Positions 28,663-37,415 of a DNA stretch of 64,000 bases are shown one piece after another; position 1 is the first letter of the stretch, and every line of letters starts with the position of its first letter. A program made the translations under genes and the position numbers. Origin of the DNA: Thermomonas brevis (GTDB lineage: Bacteria > Pseudomonadota > Gammaproteobacteria > Xanthomonadales > Xanthomonadaceae); NCBI RefSeq assembly GCF_014395425.1, contig NZ_CP060711.1, positions 1,736,001-1,800,000 of the forward strand. Direction: 5' to 3'. Under the pieces are notes generated by a model, which saw nothing but the letters and a program-made list of their open reading frames with translations, was not told the DNA's origin and searched no databases.

Positions 28663-29099
28663 TTGTTCGTGCCCTTGCGCGCCTCTTCTTGCGGCGCGAG
28701 CGTTTCGACCAGCTTGACGTATTCGGCGAACTCCAGCTTGCCGTTCGCATTGGCGTCGAACCGGGCCAGCGGCGGTGCGGCCTTGCCCGCATTCTTCACC
28801 AGCAGCAGGTTGCCGTATTCGCCCGCGTCGATGGCGCGATCATGGTTGGCGTCGAGGGCGGCGAACTGGCGGCCCAAGGCAGCCTGCGTCTTGACGACGG
28901 CCTGCGCCTGCTGCCAGCCGGCCCGGAACTCCATGAGGGACAACTGCCCGTCGCTGTTCTTGTCCCAGGCCTTGAACATGGCGGCTGCGGGATCGGCGGC
29001 TGCTTGCGCCTGCGGCATAGCGACCGGCTTGCCCTGCTGGGCATGAACCGCCTGGGACAGGACAAGAGCAAGGACGCCGGTAGCGAGAAGACGGATCAT
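28659..29099 (-). CDS. Secreted EF-hand calcium-binding protein
   Basis: 146 aa. Signal peptide MIRLLATGVLALVLSQAVHA, then three EF-hand loops: DKNSDGQLSLME, DANHDRAIDAGE and DANANGKLEFAE. The second has Arg at the usual Gly position, so it may bind calcium weakly. The start was chosen at the signal peptide and gives an ATGA overlap with the upstream TIGR03032-like gene. Probably a periplasmic or secreted calcium-binding protein. Next to an autotransporter it could stabilise or sense a calcium-dependent surface protein. Confidence 0.85.
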   Translation of the reverse strand: MIRLLATGVLALVLSQAVHAQQGKPVAMPQAQAAADPAAAMFKAWDKNSDGQLSLMEFRAGWQQAQAVVKTQAALGRQFAALDANHDRAIDAGEYGNLLLVKNAGKAAPPLARFDANANGKLEFAEYVKLVETLAPQEEARKGTNK

Positions 29100-30316
29100 G
29101 CAGCGGGGGCCTCTGCGGGGATGTCGGATTCGAACGTGATCAGGTCGCGGATTTCGGCCGTGCGCAGGCCGATCATCATCGGGTGCTTCACGTTCGGCAG
29201 GAAGCTGATGTCGAAGATCTCGCTGATGTCGCCCTCGAAGCGGATCCAGTTCATCACGTCGCCGTTGGTGAGCGAGATGATCTGCACGCCGCACCACGGA
29301 TCAGCGTCGCGCTTCTTCAACTCGTCGTCCAGCTGCAGACCCTCGAAGCGCTGGTTGCGCGGCTTCGACAGGCCGACCGCGGCGACGTTGCCGATGATCG
29401 ACAGGCCACGCGCGAAGCCCGGCACGAACGCATGCGGCACGAACGCCTTCTTCTCGAAGTCCACCCAGCCCAGCTGGCCGGTGCCGGCATTGAGCAGCCA
29501 CAGCCGGCCGTTGTGCCAGCGCGGCGAATGCGGCATCGACAGGCCCTCGCAGACGATCTCGTCGGTGTCGATGTCGATCACCACGCCGCCGTCGCGACGG
29601 CGATCGCGCCAGCCGTCGACGCTGTCGCTCTTGCACACCGCCGTCACGTACTTGGGCTCGCCGTCGACCATCGCCAGCCCGTTGAGGTGGCACCTGTCCT
29701 CCGGCGCCAGCTTGCTGACGAACTTCGGCTTCCAGATTGCCTTGAAGCTATGCGTCTGGCTGAGCTCGGCCAAACAGGAATACTTGGTGTTGACGAACAC
29801 CACTTTGCCGTTCTTGCGGATGCCCAGCTCGTGGATGTCCAGGTCGCCGATGGTCTGCGCGTTGCGCGGGACGTAGCACTTGTCGAACTGGCCGTGGATG
29901 ATCTCGTTCGGGCGCAGCACGTTCTCGAACCGCCACAGCTGGTACAGACCGCCCAGGTAGATGCGCTGGGCGTTGCCGACCACGCCCATCGCGCGCTCGA
30001 AGATGCGCTCGAAGAACGAGACGCGGCCCTGCTTGTCGCTGCCGACCAGATAGATCCGGCCGGTCTGGTAGGAAGTGATCGCCAGCGACAGGCGGTGCTG
30101 GCCGAGCCAGCCGGCCAGCCCGCGCGAGCAGCTCTTCTCGACCTTCAGCTTGGTGATGTCGCGTGGGGCCTGCTTGGCCTGCGTGGGTTCGGCGGCGGCA
30201 TCGGCCTGCGCGGGAGCGGGCGCCCCGGTTGCTACCGCATCCAGCCCGGTATCCAGCTCGGGCTTGTCCTGGTTGGACTGGATGTCGGGATCGTTCTGCT
30301 TGTTGTCGTTGGTCAC
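29096..30316 (-). CDS. TIGR03032-like protein (beta-propeller-like, unknown function)
   Basis: 406 aa with a long Asp/Ala/Gln-rich N-terminal lead (1-50). The body carries the segments I associate with the TIGR03032 family: SLAITSYQTGRIYLVG, FERAMGVVG, YLGGLYQLWRFENVL, CYVPRNAQTIGDLDIHELG, CHLNGLAMVDGEPKYVTAV, GLSMPHSPRWHNGRLWLLNAGTGQLGWVD. The repeated W/H/G strands suggest a six-bladed propeller. No signal peptide is seen. Function is unknown. It lies 58 bp after the autotransporter stop and is coupled to the EF-hand gene. Confidence 0.75.
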   Translation of the reverse strand: MTNDNKQNDPDIQSNQDKPELDTGLDAVATGAPAPAQADAAAEPTQAKQAPRDITKLKVEKSCSRGLAGWLGQHRLSLAITSYQTGRIYLVGSDKQGRVSFFERIFERAMGVVGNAQRIYLGGLYQLWRFENVLRPNEIIHGQFDKCYVPRNAQTIGDLDIHELGIRKNGKVVFVNTKYSCLAELSQTHSFKAIWKPKFVSKLAPEDRCHLNGLAMVDGEPKYVTAVCKSDSVDGWRDRRRDGGVVIDIDTDEIVCEGLSMPHSPRWHNGRLWLLNAGTGQLGWVDFEKKAFVPHAFVPGFARGLSIIGNVAAVGLSKPRNQRFEGLQLDDELKKRDADPWCGVQIISLTNGDVMNWIRFEGDISEIFDISFLPNVKHPMMIGLRTAEIRDLITFESDIPAEAPAA

Positions 30317-30342
30317 TTGTTGTCCAGACTGCGTGTACCGCT

Positions 30343-30367
30343 GCGGCCCGGCACGAAGCCGGGCCGC
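30343..30367 (-). promoter_or_regulatory. Strong intercistronic hairpin between autotransporter and TIGR03032-like gene
   Basis: GCGGCCCGGC and GCCGGGCCGC form a 10-bp GC stem closed by a TTCGT loop on the minus strand. No U-run follows, so it is more likely an mRNA stabiliser or a partial terminator that lowers expression of the downstream genes. Confidence 0.5.
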
Positions 30368-30374
30368 GGGAGGA

Positions 30375-33300
30375 TTACCAGGAGAACCTGACGTTGGCCT
30401 GCCCGCCGACGATGCTCTTGTACGCGCCGCCGTCAGTCCAGTTCACGCCCACGCCAAACCCGAAGGCGCCCTTCTGCAGGCCCAGGCCCAGCTCCGCCAA
30501 GGCGCTGGTGCCCTTGCTGCTGGTGCTGCCGAAGAAGTTATCCGCCACGGTATAGGTGGTCTTGCCGTCGAATTCGCGAACTGCGCTGAGTGCGCCGTAC
30601 GGCGTCCAGCGGAGATCCCCGGACTGGATCGTCCTGTTGATCTCCACGCCGAGACGGCCCTGCGAGAAGGTGCCGCCATGCGCTTCGAAATCGGCCATCT
30701 GTCCGTGGAACGCACGGATGCCGTCGACCTTGGTGCTCGTGTACTGGGCCTGCGGCACCACGCTGAAGCTGCCGACCTTCCATTCGTAGCCGGCCTCCAG
30801 GCTGGTGGCCTGCGTATGGACGCGTCCGGCCATCACACCCGCTGCGGATGTCGCACGGATGTCCGCCGCCATCCAGCGACCGGTCAGATCGACGTAGAAG
30901 CCTTCCGGCGCCTGCCAGGTCGCATAGGCGCCGACCGTGGCACCGTCCATGCGGTTCTCGCCGACGCCTTCGCTCAGCCGTTGGCGGCTATCGGCATTGC
31001 CGAACACCAGGCCCGCGTGGATCTTCTCGGACAGATTGGCGTTGATGCCGAATTCCTTGCCCCAGGTCTTCTGGCTGAAGCCGAAATTTCCGCCTTGGCC
31101 GAAATTGCCCGCCGTATGGGCGAGATCGACATCGCCCTCGCTCGAATAGAAGCGGACGAAGGCGTTCATCACCTTGCCGGCATCGCCGTAGGGATTGACG
31201 CCGAGGCGCTGACGGAACGTACTGACTTGGGCGTTCATGAAAGCCGCCGCGCCCGAAGCCGTCGCCGCCGCCAAGGCGCCGGTGTCGTTCAGACCCAGCA
31301 CGTCCAGTGACACCAGGAAGCTTGCGCTATCGCCAGCGCCGGCCTGCCGGCTGGTATGCACGCCGATATCGAGGAAATTGGAAGGCGAGTACCCCACCAA
31401 CGCGCCGCCAACGAACGCCCCGGCAGACGACGTTCCCGCCACATGGGCGAATTCCACGGCCGTAGTGCTGGCCGTTTTGGGCATCTGGGTGATGCTGACG
31501 TTGACCTTCTGCGCCGCGCCGCTGGCCATGCTGCCATCCACATAGAGCTGGTCGCTGGTCAGAATGGCCAGGTCCATATCGACGTTGATCGCCCCGCTTC
31601 CGCCGAGATCGCCCTCGATGGTTAGTACATCGTCGGTGGCTCCGTCGACGAAGTCGATGATGCCGTTATTGACCAGCGGCAGGGGGTTCAGCGCGGGAAC
31701 CAGGGCGATCCCACTGCCCATGTCGATGAGATTGTCGTCGCCCACCACCTTGATCGTGCCGGCGTTGGTGAACGCGTTCCCGGTCGAGCTGGCGCTGCCG
31801 AGATACAGCGCGCCACCCGCCAGGCGGATGGTGCCACCCGCCTGATTGTTGATGGCGTCGTCGCCGTCGCCGAAGTCAGTGCTGCGGCTGTCGCCGACAT
31901 CCCACACGCCGCCGGCCTTGTTGTTGAACACGTCGGCACCGCCGTACAAAGAAACCGCGCCGAGGATGCGGGCGCCGTTGTTGATGGTGTCGGCCACGTC
32001 GCCGCCCACCACTGCAAACGCATAGCCCTCGTCACCACTGGCGCCGATGACGCCCGCGCCGGTGTTGTTCAGGATATTGGCGCCGCCGTTGCCGAACAGC
32101 ACACCTGCGTTGAATCCGCCTTCGCCCGCATGAATCGTGCCGGTGTTGTTGACCGTCGAGCTTTCGGTGCCGTTGACCGCGATGCCGATGGATGCCCCAT
32201 ATCCTTCGGCGGAGATATCGCCGCTGTTGGTAACCACCACCTCCGCGCCGCGCGCGAGGACGCCATAGGCGACATAACCACTCACCGCCTCGATGTCGCC
32301 GCTGTTGGTCACGCTGGCGGTGCCATGATCGGCACGGCCGAAGATGCCGATGGCCGCATCGCCGCCGCTGGCAATCGAAATGTCGCCGCTGTTGGTGGCA
32401 CCGACGTCGCCTTGGGCGGCGACCGCGAACACGCCGGCGGACTGGCCGTAGGCGTAACCCTCGATGCTGCCTGCGTTGCTGATAGCGGTATCGCCTTGGG
32501 TCGCGTAACCGAACACGCCCCAACCGCGCCCCGAGTACGAATAGAAGCCGATGTCGCCCCCCGCGTTGTCCACCATCAGGTCCCCGGTACCCGTGACGGC
32601 GTACACGCCGAACGCATACTTCTCACCATTGGCGTACAGCGAGCCGGAGTTCTCAACCGACACGTCGCCCAATGCCTGCGCATCCACCGCGCGAGCTTCC
32701 GAATAGGCGATGCCGGCCGCCGTTGCCGATACCGAGCCGGCGTTCTCGACGGACGCCGACCCATTGGCGCCGAACGCTAGCAGGCCAGTCGCGCCGTAAT
32801 AGGCCTGCGCGACGCTAACCACCTCGATGTCGCCCGCATTCACCACGCTGGCATTGCCAGCGAAGGAAAGTGCGGCCGCGCCGGTAGCGCCGCCGGCGGA
32901 ATACGCCGTGATAGCACCACTGCTGGTAACGGACGCATCACCATCGCCCGAAGCGATGATGCCGTAGGCGCCATAGCCGTATTTGTTGCCTTGCAGGACA
33001 TCGATGTTGCCGCTGCTGTTGACGGAAACGGTGCCACCTTCGCCGCTGGACGCGGCGGAAATGCCGGTCGCGCCATAGAAACCGACCGCGCTGATGTCGC
33101 CGCTGTTGCCGATCTCCATCGATGCACCCGCACCGCCGCTGGTGGCGTTGATGCCGATCGCCAGTGCACTGTAGAAACTGCCGTCCTCGGTGGCGTAACC
33201 GGCGGTGATGCCGCCACTGTTGTCGATGGCGAGATCACCGTAGGAGCGCGCCTCGATGCCGGTGGCGTTATAGCCCTGCGCCTCGATGGCGCCGGCGTTA

Positions 33301-35093
33301 CCGACCGAAACGGCTTGATCGCCGGTAGCGTAGAGCGCGAAGGCGTGCGCGCCCGCGCCCACCGCGACGGCGTAGATATCGCCATCGTTCTGGATGCTGG
33401 TCTGCATGCCCTGCGCTTCGATGCCGGCAGCCCAACTGCGACCTACTGCGGAGATCGCCCCGGAATTGGCCACGTCGACATCCGCGCCGGATGCGAAGAT
33501 GCCGTCGGCAAGGCCGTTCACGCTGTACACGAACATGTCGCCACTGTTGTCGACGGTGACGCTGCCCGCATCCGTGTAGCCGTAGAGGCCGATCGCGTTG
33601 CCGTTGGAAGCGACATAGATGTAGGCGCTGTTGGCGATGTCCACGTCGCCGGCCGCCGTGGCCTTGATGCCCGTGGCGCCACTGTTGACGCCCAGCGCAT
33701 TGATTTCGCTGCCGTTGGAAACGGTCACGTTGCCGTACACGGAGCTGGCATAGATGCCGAACGCCGCCGTCGCGGCCTTCACTTCGATGCTGCCGCCGGT
33801 ATTGGTGACCGTGGTGTCGCCGTCCCCCGCCTGCGCCATCATGCCGACCGCCACGCCATTGGTGCTTGCCGCGTAGATGGTGCCGCTGTTGCCGACATCC
33901 GCACCCGCGTAACCATAGGCGCGCATGCCGTAGGAACCGGTGCGGCTGACGACTTCAATGTCGCCGCTGTTGGTGATGCCCGCCGTGCCTTCATAGGTGG
34001 CGGACACCAGCAGGCCGAACGCCTTGTTGCCGCCGCTTTCGACCGAGACGGTGCCGCTGTTGACGATGCTCGCATCGCCGTACAGGTCGCGCACGCGCGC
34101 GCCGTAGGCCTGCTGCCAGGCGTAACCGCTGATGTCGCCGGCATTGTCGATGCTCACATCGCCTTGTTCCGCGAACGCGAACATGCCGAAGCCGCGGTTC
34201 AGGTACGAATAGAACCCGATGCTGCCGGATTCGGCGTTTTCGATGTGGGTATCGCCTGCCGTGGACGAAGAGTAGATGCCAAACGCCAGCAGGGCGCTGT
34301 TGGCGTAGATCGATCCGCTGTTCTCCACCTCGATGCCGCCCTCGCCCGACGACACCTTGATGCCGTCGGCACGCGCGTTGTTGAAGAGGCCGGTTTCAGC
34401 AACGATGTCGCCGCTGTTGGTCACGCTCACGTTGCCGGCTGCGCCGGCGCTGGCGTCGATACCGGTGCCGGTTACGGCACCCGAGGCTCTCACGTATCCG
34501 CTGTTGTCCACGGACGCATTGCCGAAGCCCGAGGCCGAAACGATGCCGTAGGCGTTGATCGCGCCGATGGCCACGCCATCGAAGCCGGCCGCAATGACGT
34601 TGCCCACATTGGTCACGCTGGCGTCGCCACCGAAAGACAGCGCCGTCACGCCCGAGGCCGTGCCGTAATAGATATACGCGCCGACATCACCATTGTTCTC
34701 GATGGTGGCGCTGGCGTAACCGGACACCGTGATGCCTTCGGCCGAGCCAAAGTAGCTGGCACCCACGACGACGCCGTCGTTGTTCACGCTGATCGTGCCG
34801 CCCTCGACGCCGGCCGCGCCGGTGATGCCGATGCCGCCTTGGATGCCGGAGGCGACGATGATGCCGTCATTGTCGACCTCGACCCCAGCATCGACGCCGC
34901 TGCTGGACGCGTTGATGCCGACGGCAAATCCGGTGCCGTAGTAGTAGTCGTAGAGCGGCCCGCTAAACCCGTGCAGACCGCTGCCGGCGTAGATGTTGCC
35001 GCCGTTGCTTACCGAGGCATCGCCTTCGGACAGCACATAGATGCCGGTGGCATTGCCTCCCTCGACATGCATATTGCCCGTGTTGCCCACCAC
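30375..35093 (-). CDS. Giant autotransporter, passenger and beta-barrel (3' part of a frame-broken gene)
   Basis: 1572 aa in this frame; together with the 5' part at 35009-35857 the intact protein would be about 1830 aa. The passenger is a long series of degenerate 30-40-residue units of the form YGIxA...GDxxVxNSGDIxA, the type that builds a beta-solenoid. The last 280 residues (from about KVMNAFVRFYSSEGDVDL) are an autotransporter barrel (VGAYATWQ, FYVDLTGRW, SLEAGYEW, GRLGVEINR) ending in the outer-membrane signature VRFSW. It is a type V secreted surface protein, probably an adhesin. Upstream, the frame is joined only if one base is added in the run of six C at 35096. Confidence 0.88.
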   Translation of the reverse strand: MVGNTGNMHVEGGNATGIYVLSEGDASVSNGGNIYAGSGLHGFSGPLYDYYYGTGFAVGINASSSGVDAGVEVDNDGIIVASGIQGGIGITGAAGVEGGTISVNNDGVVVGASYFGSAEGITVSGYASATIENNGDVGAYIYYGTASGVTALSFGGDASVTNVGNVIAAGFDGVAIGAINAYGIVSASGFGNASVDNSGYVRASGAVTGTGIDASAGAAGNVSVTNSGDIVAETGLFNNARADGIKVSSGEGGIEVENSGSIYANSALLAFGIYSSSTAGDTHIENAESGSIGFYSYLNRGFGMFAFAEQGDVSIDNAGDISGYAWQQAYGARVRDLYGDASIVNSGTVSVESGGNKAFGLLVSATYEGTAGITNSGDIEVVSRTGSYGMRAYGYAGADVGNSGTIYAASTNGVAVGMMAQAGDGDTTVTNTGGSIEVKAATAAFGIYASSVYGNVTVSNGSEINALGVNSGATGIKATAAGDVDIANSAYIYVASNGNAIGLYGYTDAGSVTVDNSGDMFVYSVNGLADGIFASGADVDVANSGAISAVGRSWAAGIEAQGMQTSIQNDGDIYAVAVGAGAHAFALYATGDQAVSVGNAGAIEAQGYNATGIEARSYGDLAIDNSGGITAGYATEDGSFYSALAIGINATSGGAGASMEIGNSGDISAVGFYGATGISAASSGEGGTVSVNSSGNIDVLQGNKYGYGAYGIIASGDGDASVTSSGAITAYSAGGATGAAALSFAGNASVVNAGDIEVVSVAQAYYGATGLLAFGANGSASVENAGSVSATAAGIAYSEARAVDAQALGDVSVENSGSLYANGEKYAFGVYAVTGTGDLMVDNAGGDIGFYSYSGRGWGVFGYATQGDTAISNAGSIEGYAYGQSAGVFAVAAQGDVGATNSGDISIASGGDAAIGIFGRADHGTASVTNSGDIEAVSGYVAYGVLARGAEVVVTNSGDISAEGYGASIGIAVNGTESSTVNNTGTIHAGEGGFNAGVLFGNGGANILNNTGAGVIGASGDEGYAFAVVGGDVADTINNGARILGAVSLYGGADVFNNKAGGVWDVGDSRSTDFGDGDDAINNQAGGTIRLAGGALYLGSASSTGNAFTNAGTIKVVGDDNLIDMGSGIALVPALNPLPLVNNGIIDFVDGATDDVLTIEGDLGGSGAINVDMDLAILTSDQLYVDGSMASGAAQKVNVSITQMPKTASTTAVEFAHVAGTSSAGAFVGGALVGYSPSNFLDIGVHTSRQAGAGDSASFLVSLDVLGLNDTGALAAATASGAAAFMNAQVSTFRQRLGVNPYGDAGKVMNAFVRFYSSEGDVDLAHTAGNFGQGGNFGFSQKTWGKEFGINANLSEKIHAGLVFGNADSRQRLSEGVGENRMDGATVGAYATWQAPEGFYVDLTGRWMAADIRATSAAGVMAGRVHTQATSLEAGYEWKVGSFSVVPQAQYTSTKVDGIRAFHGQMADFEAHGGTFSQGRLGVEINRTIQSGDLRWTPYGALSAVREFDGKTTYTVADNFFGSTSSKGTSALAELGLGLQKGAFGFGVGVNWTDGGAYKSIVGGQANVRFSW

Positions 35094-35600
35094 CGCCCCC
35101 CGCTGCCCGCGGTGGCGTAAATGCCGAACGCCTGGTAACCCGCGAAACTGGCGACGATCCCGGCGTCATCTTCAATCTGCAAGAAAGGCGTTGCCGAGAC
35201 GCTGATGTCGCCGCTGTTGCTGACGTTGGTGGCGTTGCTGCCCTGCGCTTCGATTCCAGCCGCCCAAGTGTAGCCCTCGGCCGTGATGTTGCCCGAGTTC
35301 GTCACTCCGACATTGGCACCGGACGCGAAAATACCGTCAGCCAGTCCATACGCGGACGTGGCGGCGATGTCGCCGGCGTTGTCGATCGACACATCGCCGG
35401 ACAGCGCATAGCCGTAGATGCCGATCGCATTGCCGTAAACGGAATCGGCGGAGAGCGCGCCGTCGGCCTGATTGATGATGTCGACGCTGCCTTCGACGCT
35501 GTAGCCGCGGATGGCGATCGCGTCGTAGATGCCGCCGACCACGTCGATCGAATCCACGTTGTCGATCGACACGTCCCCCGGCTCGGTCACGTCGATGGGC
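31900..35600 (-). repeat. Degenerate tandem repeats with a long-period duplication in the autotransporter passenger
   Basis: Many 90-120-bp units encode NSGDI/NAGSI/NSGTI strands. On a larger scale the region is duplicated: the stretch encoding IGFYSYLNRGFG near 34200 recurs as IGFYSYSGRGWG near 32540, and ADGIFASG...WAAGIEAQG occurs both near 35300 and 33450. The offsets are about 1.67 and 1.83 kb. Boundaries are approximate. Confidence 0.7.
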
Positions 35601-35857
35601 GGCAGCGCCATCGGGGCGCCCACCACTGCGGTCAAGTCGAACACCGGGGCGAAATCGATCGCGCCCTGGCCGGTTTGCAAGACATGGCCGACGGTGACTT
35701 TCGGGCCGGCCGCCAGCGCCGCACCCGGGGCGCCGAAGGCAAACGCCAACGCGGACACCGCCAGCGCGGAACGCACCGCGTGGGTCATGGGAGCCAACTT
35801 GATGATGCGGCGGTTGCGCGCCTTGCCCGACTTGCTGACGTTCCGGATGTCGCCCAT
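35009..35857 (-). CDS. Giant autotransporter, signal peptide and first repeats (5' part of a frame-broken gene)
   Basis: 282 aa in this frame, of which the last 25 or so (after IYATAGSGG) are out-of-frame. A strong GGAGGGG ribosome-binding site precedes the ATG. An extended signal region (basic MGDIRNVSKSGKARNRR, then HAVRSALAVSALAFAFGAPGAALAA) is typical of large autotransporters. Then VDNVDSIDVVGG, VSIDNAGDIAATS, VTNSGNITAEG, the same repeat style as the 3' part. Adding one base at 35096-35101 continues it into VVGNTGNMHVEGG. The gene is therefore one autotransporter split by a frameshift. Confidence 0.85.
   Translation of the reverse strand: MGDIRNVSKSGKARNRRIIKLAPMTHAVRSALAVSALAFAFGAPGAALAAGPKVTVGHVLQTGQGAIDFAPVFDLTAVVGAPMALPPIDVTEPGDVSIDNVDSIDVVGGIYDAIAIRGYSVEGSVDIINQADGALSADSVYGNAIGIYGYALSGDVSIDNAGDIAATSAYGLADGIFASGANVGVTNSGNITAEGYTWAAGIEAQGSNATNVSNSGDISVSATPFLQIEDDAGIVASFAGYQAFGIYATAGSGGRWWATRAICMSREAMPPASMCCPKAMPR
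35096..35101. other. Homopolymer C6 (G6 on the coding strand) at the autotransporter frame break
   Basis: The coding strand reads AGC followed by six G and then CGG. Seven G would give ...GSGG-AVVGNTG... and fuse both frames without any other change. Both frames on each side are repeat-like in sequence, so the break is exactly here. Confidence 0.75.
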
Positions 35858-36154
35858 GTCCCCTCCAGATGAAATGCTCGAAGATCGAGGCCCGACAGCA
35901 GCCCCGTTGCCTTGGCTTTGCGGTGGTGAAGCGAATGGCAGACGCGCGTTCCCCTCAACGCGTTGCCTACCGTTCAGTTATCGCCGAAACCAATCGATCA
36001 AGTCAACCAAGCGTGACGCCTGTCCCCATTCATCGAATGACGCCATCGCACCACGAAACTCGGGCCAATGAGGACAAACCTCGCGTCCCCGCGTCGGTTC
36101 TGGAATAATCCGGCGCTTGACGGCCGCGACCGGCCACGACTGTGCGAGAGCAAC
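35858..36154. other. Divergent intergenic region between autotransporter and cytochrome c genes
   Basis: It holds the autotransporter ribosome-binding site (GGAGGGG, 35863-35869 on the minus strand). It is less GC-rich than its surroundings. No gene, RNA or clear promoter is recognised. Confidence 0.5.
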
Positions 36155-36679
36155 ATGCGGACTCACGATCTGGCCTTCCTCAAGCGTTTTTCGATGGTGA
36201 TCGCCTTCCTGGTGCTGGTGGCGCTGGGCCTGATCCTGTTCGCCCACCACCTCAACAACAAGGTCGTGTACCCGGCCGATCCGGTCGTGGAGCAGAACAT
36301 GAAGGACCGCATCGCCCCGGTCGGCGCGGTCTATGCGGGCGCCACCGGCGCCGCCGCGCAGGCCGCCGCCGCGGCCGCCGCCACCGCGGCGCTGACCGCC
36401 AACGTGCCGTTCGAGGGCCGCACCGACGGCGCCGAGATCTTCAACAACGGTCCCTGCACCGGCTGCCACACCGCCGGTGTGGGCGGCGCGCCCAAGCTCG
36501 ACGCGGCCGGCATCGGCGCGCGCGCGGCGCAGCAGGGCGTGGAAGAGCTGATCAAGAAGGCGATCGAAGGCTTCACCGGCTCGGCCGGCGTGATGCCCGC
36601 CAAGGGCGGCAATCCGGCGCTGACTGACGACCAGATGAAGGCCGTGGTCGAATACATGGTGGCGCAGAGCAAGAAGTAA
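36155..36679 (+). CDS. Membrane-anchored c-type cytochrome (c5-like)
   Basis: 174 aa. Residues 15-35 are one membrane anchor (MVIAFLVLVALGLILFAHH). An Ala-rich linker (60-80) leads to a single-heme domain with CTGCH near residue 105 (GPCTGCHTAGVGGAPKL) and a distal Met ligand in AGVMPAKGGNPALTDDQMKAVVEYM. This matches the cytochrome c5 family, an electron carrier facing the periplasm. The ATG chosen directly precedes the anchor; an upstream in-frame start would add 29 basic residues. Single gene with its own terminator. Confidence 0.92.
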   Translation: MRTHDLAFLKRFSMVIAFLVLVALGLILFAHHLNNKVVYPADPVVEQNMKDRIAPVGAVYAGATGAAAQAAAAAAATAALTANVPFEGRTDGAEIFNNGPCTGCHTAGVGGAPKLDAAGIGARAAQQGVEELIKKAIEGFTGSAGVMPAKGGNPALTDDQMKAVVEYMVAQSKK

Positions 36680-36710
36680 GGACGCCGCCTGCGGGCGGCG
36701 TCCGCGTTTC
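36680..36710 (+). terminator. Terminator of the cytochrome gene
   Basis: GGACGCCGCC and GGCGGCGTCC form a 10-bp stem with a TGCG loop directly after the stop codon, followed by GCGTTTCC, a weak U-run. Confidence 0.6.
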
Positions 36711-36749
36711 CGGCAGCCGGTTTAACGCCGGCTGCGGCATCATGTCGAG

Positions 36750-37415
36750 ATGAACGAAGCCACCGCCAACGCTACGCTGTCCATCCCCGGTCCCGCCGGC
36801 CAGATCGAGGCCGCGTTCGATGCCTCCGACGCCGAAGCGACGCCGCAGCCGGTGCTGGCGATCGTCTGCCATCCGCTGCCCACCGAGGGCGGCACGATGC
36901 ACAACAAGGTGGTGACGATGGCCGCGCGCGCGCTGCGCGAATGCGGCGTCGACACGCTGCGCTTCAATTTCCGCGGCGTGGGCGCCTCCGAAGGCGCGTT
37001 CGACGACGGCGAAGGCGAACTGGACGACCTGCGCGCGGTCGCCGCCTGGGCGCGCGCGCAGCATCCGGACAAGATGCTGTGGCTGGCCGGCTTCAGCTTC
37101 GGCGCCTGGGTGTCGCTGCGCGGCGCGGTGGAACTGGACGCGAAGGCGCTGGTCAGCATCGCCCCGCCGGTAGGCCGCAGCTGGGACTTCGACGGCATCG
37201 CACTGCCCACCGTGCCGTGGCTGGTGATCCAGGGCGATGCCGACGAGATCGTCGATGCCGAGGCGGTGCGCGAGTGGGTCGCCTCGCTGCCGACACCGCC
37301 GCAACTGGTCGAGATGCCCGACACCAGCCATTTCTTCCACCGCAAGCTGATGGATCTGCGCGGCGCGCTGAAGAACGGCGTGCGCGGCTGGCTGCCGTCG
37401 CCGCCCGCCGCATGA
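36750..37415 (+). CDS. Small alpha/beta hydrolase
   Basis: 221 aa. VCHPLPTEGGTMHNKVV at the first strand, DTLRFNFRGVGASEG, nucleophile motif GFSFGAW, VIQGDADEIVD (acid) and DTSHFFHRK (His). This matches the group of small cytosolic hydrolases near zapE in many proteobacteria; the substrate is unknown. Its stop overlaps the zapE start by 4 bp, so they are one transcript. Confidence 0.85.
   Translation: MNEATANATLSIPGPAGQIEAAFDASDAEATPQPVLAIVCHPLPTEGGTMHNKVVTMAARALRECGVDTLRFNFRGVGASEGAFDDGEGELDDLRAVAAWARAQHPDKMLWLAGFSFGAWVSLRGAVELDAKALVSIAPPVGRSWDFDGIALPTVPWLVIQGDADEIVDAEAVREWVASLPTPPQLVEMPDTSHFFHRKLMDLRGALKNGVRGWLPSPPAA

Noticed and set aside
32991..35120. 709-codon open frame on the plus strand opposite the autotransporter
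   Set aside because: Repeats on the minus strand keep the opposite strand open; the translation is periodic DAD/VAVG sequence with no start signal.
31900..35600. Regularly spaced repeats resembling a CRISPR array
   Set aside because: Units vary in length and sequence, have no constant palindromic repeat with unique spacers, and are in frame with a beta-solenoid passenger. No cas genes are present.
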